Positions 5,325-9,784 of a stretch of 9,784 bases of DNA are shown here, in pieces. Each line of letters begins with the position of its first letter. Within the stretch, counting starts at the first letter, position 1. Under the pieces are notes generated by a model. It was not told where the DNA came from and did not search any database. It worked only from the letters and a program-made list of their open reading frames with translations. This DNA is from Flavobacterium sp. (GTDB lineage: Bacteria; Bacteroidota; Bacteroidia; Flavobacteriales; Flavobacteriaceae): assembly GCA_030153045.1 (NCBI GenBank), contig JASLID010000159.1, positions 1 to 9,784 of the forward strand. Reading direction: 5' to 3'. Made by a program: the position numbers and the translations under genes.

Positions 5325-6803
5325 ATGCGGCGACATGCGACGCGCGACAAGGGCCCGCCCGAGGCGGCCACCCAGCACCCCATCTACACGACCGAGCAGC
5401 TCGGCCCCAACCGCCGGCTGCTGCCCAACGGCAACCTCCTCTGCATGAACGTGCCGATAGCCCGCGCGGGCTGGCTCGTCTACGGGCCCGGGGAGGTGCC
5501 CGTCCAGCCGGGCGCGGGCGGCTTCGCCTACGTCGAGCGCACCACCGACGCGCTCTTCAACGCGAAGACGGTCAGCTCGTTCCAGGCCTCGGCGGTCGTC
5601 AACGACCACCCACCGGAGGACGTCAGCCCGAAGAACTGGTCGCGCTACTCCGGCGGCTTCGCGCTCAACGTGCGCCGCGGCACCGGAGACGATGCTGACG
5701 TGCTGCTCGCGGACCTCATGGTCACGCGGCAAGACCTCATCGATGACATCCTCGCCGGCAAGATTGAGGTCAGCGCCGGCTACGACGCTGACTACGAGGA
5801 CCTGGGCAACGGCGCAGGCCGCCAGCACAACCTCATCGGCAACCACATCGCGCTCGTCAAGAAAGGCCGCTGCGGCCCCCGCTGCGCGATCGGCGATCAG
5901 GCCTACCAGGTCAACCCACCCACCCAGGAAGAGAGAGCTACCACCATGGCAACTGCAAAGACCACCGGCCGCCGCCGCGCGACCATCGACGAAGCCGCAA
6001 AAGAGGTCCTGCGCCAGCGCGCGCTGGACGCCGTCGCCGAGCTGCAAGCGGCGGAGGCGGACGAGGAAGATGACGGCATCCACGTCCACATCCACAACGG
6101 CCCCCAGGAGCCCGCAGCAACGCGCACCACGGACAGCGCGACCGTGGACCGCATCGCGGCCCTGGAAGAGGGCCAGGAGGCCATGCAGGAGACCCTGGGC
6201 GAGATCCTGCTGGCGCTGCAGACCGGCAAGACCGTCGACGCCGCGAAGCCGGACGACAGCGACTCCGGCAAGACCTACGACGCCGAGGACGACTCGGACG
6301 AGGCCAAGGCATGGCGCGCGAAGATGAAAGCGAAGAAGACTGGCGACGCCGCCCTCGATTTCGACGAAGGCAGTTCCAAGGCGCTGCACACGGCCTACAC
6401 CGAGCTGATGGCCCAGGCCGAGGTGCTGGTGCCTGGCTTCAAGGTGCCGACCTTCGACGCGGCCATCAGCCGGGCCCGGACCGTGGACCGCATGTGCGGC
6501 GCGCGCCGGCTCTGCCTGTCGCAGTTCGCCACGGCCGACGCTGCGGGGGCCGCGATGCTGAAGGGCCTCAACGGCGGCAAAGACCTCGATGTGGTCTCGA
6601 TGGACTGCGCGCAGACGGCCGCCCTGTTCAAGGCTGCGGCCAGCGCCAAAGGCGTGCTGAACAACCTGGCGGCCACGGCCGGCGCCGGCGCGGCCACTCG
6701 CGACGGGGCGCCGTCGGGCGGCATCGCGACGGGCACCCACAAGGGCCCGCCCAGCATCGCCGAAATCAACAAGGCGCACGCCGACTTCTGGAAGGGCAAG
6801 TAA
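5325..6803 (+). CDS. DUF2213 prohead protease fused to scaffold
   Basis: ATG at 5325 follows AAGGAG (5313-5318). Residues 17-195 of the 492 match DUF2213: I43-like 'N-V-P-I-A-R-A-G-W', 'F-Q-A-S-A-V-V-N-D-H-P-P' (86-97), 'I-E-V-S-A-G-Y-D-A-D-Y-E' (147-158), and 'H-N-L-I-G-N-H-I-A-L-V-K-K-G-R-C-G' (168-184). H95, S150 and H174 lie where a Ser-His-His triad like that of herpesvirus assemblin would be; this is my inference. Residues 196-492 look like a scaffold: a basic start, helices rich in Ala and Glu (220-245, 272-300), an acidic stretch (302-327), a helical part (350-445), Ala/Gly/Pro-rich linker (448-475), and a C-terminal helix ending H-A-D-F-W-K-G-K. HVHIH occurs at 253-257. An internal ATG (M208) may make the scaffold alone. 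The protease would cut the scaffold, and possibly capsid leaders, during maturation. Confidence 0.85.
   Translation: MRRHATRDKGPPEAATQHPIYTTEQLGPNRRLLPNGNLLCMNVPIARAGWLVYGPGEVPVQPGAGGFAYVERTTDALFNAKTVSSFQASAVVNDHPPEDVSPKNWSRYSGGFALNVRRGTGDDADVLLADLMVTRQDLIDDILAGKIEVSAGYDADYEDLGNGAGRQHNLIGNHIALVKKGRCGPRCAIGDQAYQVNPPTQEERATTMATAKTTGRRRATIDEAAKEVLRQRALDAVAELQAAEADEEDDGIHVHIHNGPQEPAATRTTDSATVDRIAALEEGQEAMQETLGEILLALQTGKTVDAAKPDDSDSGKTYDAEDDSDEAKAWRAKMKAKKTGDAALDFDEGSSKALHTAYTELMAQAEVLVPGFKVPTFDAAISRARTVDRMCGARRLCLSQFATADAAGAAMLKGLNGGKDLDVVSMDCAQTAALFKAAASAKGVLNNLAATAGAGAATRDGAPSGGIATGTHKGPPSIAEINKAHADFWKGK
5926..5937 (+). promoter_or_regulatory. Internal ribosome-binding site for nested scaffold start
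   Basis: AGGAAGAGAGAG lies 8 bases before the in-frame ATG at 5946. It is one of few long purine runs inside the coding region and sits exactly at the end of the protease domain. The encoded residues (about Q201-E202-E203-R204) are linker and would tolerate other codons, so the run may be kept for its RNA function. Confidence 0.45.
5946..6803 (+). CDS. Putative nested in-frame scaffold protein
   Basis: ATG 5946 is in frame inside the DUF2213 gene and falls at the boundary between the protease part and the scaffold part. It is preceded by a purine-rich Shine-Dalgarno-like run (AGGAAGAGAGAG, 5926-5937). Its first residues, MATAKTTGRRRA, look like a normal protein N-terminus. The 285-residue product would be the scaffold without the protease. 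The same layout is known in phage lambda (C and Nu3) and phage Mu (I and Z), where the shorter nested product is the abundant scaffold. That comparison is established knowledge; its use here is inference. If the start is not used, the scaffold exists only as the fused form. Confidence 0.5.
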   Translation: MATAKTTGRRRATIDEAAKEVLRQRALDAVAELQAAEADEEDDGIHVHIHNGPQEPAATRTTDSATVDRIAALEEGQEAMQETLGEILLALQTGKTVDAAKPDDSDSGKTYDAEDDSDEAKAWRAKMKAKKTGDAALDFDEGSSKALHTAYTELMAQAEVLVPGFKVPTFDAAISRARTVDRMCGARRLCLSQFATADAAGAAMLKGLNGGKDLDVVSMDCAQTAALFKAAASAKGVLNNLAATAGAGAATRDGAPSGGIATGTHKGPPSIAEINKAHADFWKGK

Positions 6804-6872
6804 GGACGAGAAACCCGAAGCCCCGACCCGAAAGAACCGAAGCAGACCAACCCCTTCCAGAAGGAAACGGAA

Positions 6873-6908
6873 ATGAAGAAATCTCTCATCGCGCTGGCGG
6901 TCCTCGCC
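6873..6908 (+). repeat. 5' leader repeat, copy 1 (cement gene)
   Basis: The first 36 bases of the cement gene align with the first 36 of the capsid gene with 33 matches, two mismatches and two one-base gaps. The gaps are a base missing here after ATC and an extra T here after GCGCTGGCGG. The two indels cancel, so only a few residues are read in a different frame (IALAV here, IRAGG in the capsid). The start, ATGAAGAAATCTC, is AT-rich for this DNA. Confidence 0.8.
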
Positions 6909-7469
6909 CTCGGCGCACAGAACCTCGTGCGCGCCCGGACCACCGACATCTCGTTCGGCTACCGCATGGGCGCCGGCTTCCCCGGCGACGTCAACCGCAC
7001 CAACCCCTTCAGCGTCCTCCCGGGCCTGATGACGCCGGTGCTGGCGAACAAGGTGCGCCTCTACGGCGACCCGGTGCTGATCGACGCCGCCAACAATGCC
7101 TACCGCGGCTTCATCGCCGGCGACACGGCGACGAAGATCGACGGCGTGCTCGTGCGCCCCTACCCGGTCTCGCAGACCACGGGCGGCATGGCGGCGACGA
7201 TCGGCGCGGCGGTGCCCCCGGACGGCCCGGCCGTGATCGACGTGCTGCGCGAGGGCTACATCATCGCGCGCTGCAACAACTTCGCGACCCTGCAGCCGGC
7301 CAAGGGCGGCGCGGTGTTCGTGCGGATCGCGGCGACTGCGGGCGCCCTGATCCAGGGCGGCTTCTCCAGCGCGGCCGACGGCGGCAACACGGTGGCCATC
7401 ACCAACGCGCGCTGGATGGGCCCGACCGACGCCAACGGCATCACCGAGATCGAGGTCTTCGCGGCCTGA
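6873..7469 (+). CDS. Putative capsid cement/decoration protein
   Basis: ATG at 6873 follows AAGGAAA (6861-6867). The 198-residue product begins with K2-K3 and a hydrophobic stretch L5-I-A-L-A-V-L-A-L-G-A (5-15), then R-A-R-T (20-23). From about residue 28 it resembles phage capsid cement proteins: 'G-F-P-G-D-V-N-R' (35-42), 'R-L-Y-G-D-P-V-L-I', 'G-V-L-V-R-P-Y-P-V', 'G-Y-I-I-A-R', 'G-A-V-F-V-R-I-A-A', and a C-terminal 'G-G-N-T-V-A-I-T-N-A-R-W-M-G-P-T-D-A-N-G-I-...'. From memory these occur in small structural proteins encoded directly before DUF2184 capsid genes, which fits the place here. Such proteins bind the outside of expanded capsids and stabilise them. The first 36 bases are nearly identical to those of the following capsid gene. 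The leader looks like a signal peptide but there is no convincing signal-peptidase site, and export would make little sense for a head protein. Confidence 0.75.
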   Translation: MKKSLIALAVLALGAQNLVRARTTDISFGYRMGAGFPGDVNRTNPFSVLPGLMTPVLANKVRLYGDPVLIDAANNAYRGFIAGDTATKIDGVLVRPYPVSQTTGGMAATIGAAVPPDGPAVIDVLREGYIIARCNNFATLQPAKGGAVFVRIAATAGALIQGGFSSAADGGNTVAITNARWMGPTDANGITEIEVFAA

Positions 7470-7507
7470 TCGACCACCAGCAACGAAACCAACTGAGGAC
7501 ACCTCAA

Positions 7508-7543
7508 ATGAAGAAATCTCACATCCGCGCTGGCGGCCTCACC
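7508..7543 (+). repeat. 5' leader repeat, copy 2 (capsid gene)
   Basis: This is the partner of the 36-base repeat at 6873. The next part of the leader contains a perfect 9-base tandem duplication, GGCCTCACC at 7535-7543 and 7544-7552, which encodes the G-L-T-G-L-T repeat and makes this leader longer than that of the cement protein before both reach R-A-R-T. Confidence 0.8.
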
Positions 7544-8707
7544 GGCCTCACCGGCATCCTGCTCGCGGGCGCCGCCCCCGGCTTCATCCGCGCGCGCACG
7601 CTGGACCACCAGACCTTCGACACCGCCGTGCTCGGGGGCCTCATGCCCATCGACGCGCAGGGCAACCAGCGCGGCCTGCAGCTGGAGCACAGCTACCGCA
7701 CCCACGACGGCCTGCAGACCATGGGCGTCAAGACGGTCGACTCGACCGGCGCCTTCCTGGTGGGCGAGCTGGAGCGCCTGGACCAGACGCTCCACCTGCC
7801 GCTCGCCGCGGTCACCTGGAGCCGCGACATCGACCTGCGCGAGGACGTGACGCTGGCCGACGAGTTCAGCTCGTTCACGCTGACCACCTTCGGCAGCGCG
7901 GGCAACCTGGGCACCGGCAACGGCATCCGCAACGGCAAGGCCTGGATCGGCAAGGCCACCGACCAGATCGGCGGCGTCGGCGTGGACACCGGCAAGGTTC
8001 CCAACCCGCTGACCCCGTGGGGCCTCGAGATCAAGTTCTCGATCCTGGAGCTGGAGTCGGCCGCGAAGATGGGCCGACCGATCGACGACCAGAAGTACCA
8101 GGCCCTGAAGCTGAAGCACGACATGGACGTCGACGAGCAGGTCTACGTGGGCGACTCCACCCTCGCGGTGGGCGGCCTCGTGAACAATGCGCTCGTGACG
8201 AACGTGACGAACGTGCCGAACGGCGCAGGCGGCTTCTCGCAGTGGACGACCAAGACCCCCAACGAGATCCTGGCGGACGTCAACGCCATCATCATCTCGG
8301 CGTGGGCCGCGACCGGCTACTCCGTGATGCCCAACCGCATCCTGGTGCCGCCGACCCATTTCGGCTACATCAACGCGACGATCGTCTCGGCGGCCGGCAA
8401 CACCTCGATCCTGCGCTTCCTGCTCGATAACAACATCGTCAAGAACTCGGGCGCGGGCGAGATCGTCATCGCCCCGGTGAAGTGGCTGGTGGGCGCGGGC
8501 GCGGGCGGCACGATCGGCACGGCCGGCACTGTGGACCGGATGGTGGCGTACAACAAGCAGCAGCGCTTCACGCGGTTCCCGCTGACGCAGCTGCAGCGCA
8601 CCCCGGTGCAGTACGACTCCATCTACCACAAGATGACGTACTTCTGCCGCCTCGGCGTCACCGAGGTCGTGTACCCGGAGACTTTCGCCTACCGCGACGG
8701 TATCTGA
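7508..8707 (+). CDS. Major capsid protein, DUF2184 family
   Basis: I chose ATG 7508, preceded by GAGG (7495-7498); the frame is open far upstream but there it only shadows the DUF2213 and cement genes. The 399-residue product has a Gly/Leu-rich leader (1-31, GGLTGLTGILLAGAAPGF then RART), followed by a long region typical of DUF2184 capsid proteins: 'W-S-R-D-I-D-L-R-E-D-V' in the N-terminal half, 'L-E-S-A-A-K-M-G-R-P-I-D-D-Q-K', 'D-E-Q-V-Y-V-G-D' and 'G-L-V-N-N' in the centre, 'P-N-R-I-L-V-P-P-T-H-F-G-Y-I' later, and a final 'T-E-V-V-Y-P-E-T-F-A-Y-R-D-G-I'. This family has the HK97 capsid fold and forms the icosahedral shell. The leader may be an N-terminal arm removed by the prohead protease, but no cleavage site can be proved here. 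A hairpin overlaps the stop codon. Confidence 0.9.
   Translation: MKKSHIRAGGLTGLTGILLAGAAPGFIRARTLDHQTFDTAVLGGLMPIDAQGNQRGLQLEHSYRTHDGLQTMGVKTVDSTGAFLVGELERLDQTLHLPLAAVTWSRDIDLREDVTLADEFSSFTLTTFGSAGNLGTGNGIRNGKAWIGKATDQIGGVGVDTGKVPNPLTPWGLEIKFSILELESAAKMGRPIDDQKYQALKLKHDMDVDEQVYVGDSTLAVGGLVNNALVTNVTNVPNGAGGFSQWTTKTPNEILADVNAIIISAWAATGYSVMPNRILVPPTHFGYINATIVSAAGNTSILRFLLDNNIVKNSGAGEIVIAPVKWLVGAGAGGTIGTAGTVDRMVAYNKQQRFTRFPLTQLQRTPVQYDSIYHKMTYFCRLGVTEVVYPETFAYRDGI
8195..8221 (+). repeat. Three tandem 9-base repeats in capsid gene
   Basis: GTGACGAAC occurs at 8195-8203 and 8204-8212 and, with one change (GTGCCGAAC), at 8213-8221. It encodes V-T-N-V-T-N-V-P-N in the capsid protein, followed by a Gly-rich turn (N-G-A-G-G-F). 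The frame is kept, so the repeat probably lengthened or varied a surface loop by slippage. Confidence 0.8.
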
Positions 8708-8729
8708 CCCGCGCCGCGCAGGCGGGTCA
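8705..8729 (+). other. Hairpin overlapping the capsid stop codon
   Basis: TGACCCGC (8705-8712, beginning with the capsid stop codon TGA) and GCGGGTCA (8722-8729) are a perfect 8-base inverted repeat around a 9-base loop. No T-run follows, so it is not a standard Rho-independent terminator. It could protect the 3' end of the capsid mRNA or slow read-through, giving more capsid than downstream proteins. It sits in the 88-base gap before the next gene, the largest gap in this window. Confidence 0.55.
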
Positions 8730-8795
8730 ACCAGGGAGGCTTCGCGCCGCGCGTCGGCCCGGGGCCTCTCACCCAACACACCAGGAGAACGAACC

Positions 8796-9338
8796 ATGGC
8801 AGCAGCAAAGAAGCCCGCCGCGAAGGCCGGCCAACGCCCCCGCGCGAAGCTCGCGCAGGTCGAGCGCGCGCCTCAGCCCCCGGGCATGGCGAAGAAGGCC
8901 GTCGACACCGAAGGCCGCACCCGCGACATCTCCGGCGACAGCAACCCCGAAGGCGTGGCCATCGGCGTCGACCCGCGCGATGCCGCGCACGCCCCGGGCC
9001 CGCAGGACAACGAGGGCAACACGAACATTGAGGGCGGCGGCTACGTGGACACGGCCGGCTCAGTGCACGCGGCGCCCCCCACCCCCACGGTCGAATCCGC
9101 GGCCACGGCCAACGACGCGCCCGGCGCGGGCGACAGCACGGGGCACTCGTTCTCGCGCCCCCGCCGCCAGCTGGCAGCCGAGGCCGACGTGGTCGACGTC
9201 GAGCCCACCCGCTCGGCGTTCATGCTGACCTCGGGCCACGGCGCCGAGGCTCACTACCCGGCCGGCACGACGCGCATGCCGCGCGCGCACGCCGAGCACT
9301 GGTACGCCAAGAACCACGGCGTGAAGATCAAGGAATGA
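8796..9338 (+). CDS. Small Ala/Pro-rich phage protein, possible head-tail region protein
   Basis: ATG at 8796 follows AGGAGA (8783-8788). The 180-residue product begins with a basic Ala/Lys stretch (MAAAKKPAAKAGQRPRAK). It then has a long low-complexity, probably disordered region rich in Gly, Asp, Asn, Pro and Thr (residues 35-125). A short conserved-looking C-terminus (138-180) reads R-S-A-F-M-L-T-S-G-H-G-A-E-A-H-Y-P-A-G-T-T...A-E-H-W. The pattern 'Y-x-A-G-T...(M/L)-P...A-E-x-W' resembles the small C-terminal modules of short phage proteins located between capsid and head-tail connector genes, whose function is unknown. No membrane segment or enzyme motif is present. The position suggests a virion or assembly role, but this is by position only. 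The next gene starts 16 bases after the stop. Confidence 0.75.
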   Translation: MAAAKKPAAKAGQRPRAKLAQVERAPQPPGMAKKAVDTEGRTRDISGDSNPEGVAIGVDPRDAAHAPGPQDNEGNTNIEGGGYVDTAGSVHAAPPTPTVESAATANDAPGAGDSTGHSFSRPRRQLAAEADVVDVEPTRSAFMLTSGHGAEAHYPAGTTRMPRAHAEHWYAKNHGVKIKE

Positions 9339-9354
9339 ACCCCCGGAGGTCCCC

Positions 9355-9741
9355 ATGGCAGTTACTGTGACGGTGGCGGACTTCCGCACGGCCTTCCCCG
9401 CATTCAAGTCCCCGGCCCAGTGGCCGGCCGAGGAGATCCAGTTCTGGCTGGACCTCGGCGTCAGGCTCATGGACGCCTACCGCTGGGGTGACACCATCAG
9501 CTACGGCCTCCAGCTCTTCGTCGCGCACAACCTCGCCCTCGGCTTCATGTCCGACCAGGGCAGCGGCGGCGGGCAGGCCCCCGGCCAGGTCGTCGGCCCG
9601 GTGTCGTCGGCGAGCGTGGACAAGGTGTCCTACTCGCGGAATGCGTCCGCCGCCATGGATCCGGCCAACGGGCACTGGAACCTCACCACCTACGGGCTGC
9701 GCTACATCCGCCTCGTCAACATGTTCGGCGCCGTGTCATAA
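9355..9741 (+). CDS. Head-tail connector/adaptor protein, DUF4054
   Basis: ATG at 9355 follows GGAGG (9345-9349). The 128-residue product matches the DUF4054 pattern: 'F-R-T-A-F-P-A-F' (10-17), a helical 'I-Q-F-W-L-D-L-G-V' (28-36), 'G-L-Q-L-F-V-A-H-N-L-A-L' (51-62), 'G-P-V-S-S-A-S-V-D-K-V-S-Y' (81-93), and a C-terminal 'W-N-L-T-T-Y-G-L-R-Y-I-R-L' (108-120). Members of this family are found just after DUF2184 capsid genes and resemble gp6-like head-completion proteins that bind below the portal ring. The gene is complete. What follows, 9742-9784, contains no clear gene; a GTG at 9773 with AAAGG at 9762-9766 might begin the next one, but only four codons are visible. Confidence 0.88.
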   Translation: MAVTVTVADFRTAFPAFKSPAQWPAEEIQFWLDLGVRLMDAYRWGDTISYGLQLFVAHNLALGFMSDQGSGGGQAPGQVVGPVSSASVDKVSYSRNASAAMDPANGHWNLTTYGLRYIRLVNMFGAVS

Positions 9742-9784
9742 GACTTCTCGATCAGCGATGTAAAGGCTTGGAGTGCCAGCTCAG

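Noticed and set aside
6873..6941. Secretion signal peptide in the cement protein
   Set aside because: Two lysines and a hydrophobic stretch resemble one, but there is no clear signal-peptidase site, the protein belongs to a capsid module, and the capsid gene has a related 5' end whose leader is less signal-like.
4962..7502. 846-codon open frame on the minus strand
   Set aside because: It runs antisense to several well-supported plus-strand genes, is rich in Arg, His, Gly, Val and Leu with no domain pattern, and is explained by GC-rich third codon positions that remove stop codons on the opposite strand. The same holds for the minus-strand frames at 2261-3520, 3533-4882 and 7256-8797.
6311..7507. 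Upstream extension of the capsid frame to 6311
   Set aside because: The frame stays open but overlaps the scaffold and cement genes and has Arg/Gly/Pro-rich shadow composition. ATG 7508 has a Shine-Dalgarno sequence and begins the capsid-like sequence.
8736..8768. Second hairpin GAGGC...GCCTC after the capsid gene
   Set aside because: The stem is only five pairs with a loop of more than 20 bases in very GC-rich DNA, so it is expected by chance.
9773..9784. Start of the next gene at GTG 9773
   Set aside because: Only four codons lie in the window and AAAGG at 9762-9766 is a modest ribosome-binding site. It is plausible but cannot be supported.

Overview
The window is a compact, all-plus-strand piece of the head-assembly (morphogenesis) region of a tailed phage or prophage. 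The DNA is strongly GC-rich (about two thirds G+C by eye, with heavy G/C at third codon positions). That points to a high-GC host, most plausibly a proteobacterium, but nothing here fixes the genus. No integrase, tRNA, insertion sequence, CRISPR array, clear promoter or Rho-independent terminator is visible. Genes are separated by 0-90 bases or overlap slightly, nearly all have a Shine-Dalgarno sequence, and no gene-free stretch exceeds 100 bases. Transcription is therefore probably read through from a promoter upstream of the window.

Layout. Positions 3-2363 hold small accessory genes: the 3' end of an unknown gene, a 75-residue unknown, a tiny zinc-ribbon protein (missed by simple length cut-offs), a stand-alone 2H phosphoesterase that closely resembles the anti-CBASS nuclease Acb1, and two hypothetical proteins that share its His-rich N-terminal tag. 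Positions 2423-9741 are the structural core: DUF1073-type portal, Mu gpF-like head morphogenesis protein, a beta-rich putative virion protein, a DUF2213 prohead protease fused to a scaffold, a putative capsid cement protein, a DUF2184 major capsid protein, a small Ala/Pro-rich protein, and a DUF4054 head-tail connector protein.

How they work together. The portal nucleates the procapsid. The scaffold part of the DUF2213 protein guides capsid assembly and its protease part would then degrade the scaffold. Cement protein stabilises the expanded shell, and the DUF4054 protein joins head to tail. The 2H phosphoesterase is predicted to destroy the cyclic-nucleotide alarm signals of host CBASS immunity.

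Most interesting points: (1) an Acb1-like gene separate from, but near, a portal of the family that in other phages carries Acb1 as a C-terminal domain; (2) a recurring HVHxH tag, with a W-E-E-S-K-H-P-R...G-K-F motif, at the start of three consecutive non-core genes, with HVHIH again inside the scaffold; (3) an ADFW-K-G ending shared by the scaffold and a small upstream protein; (4) a probable nested in-frame scaffold start; (5) a Ser-His-His arrangement in the DUF2213 protein like that of herpesvirus assemblin; (6) near-identical 36-base 5' ends of the cement and capsid genes, differing by two compensating single-base indels.
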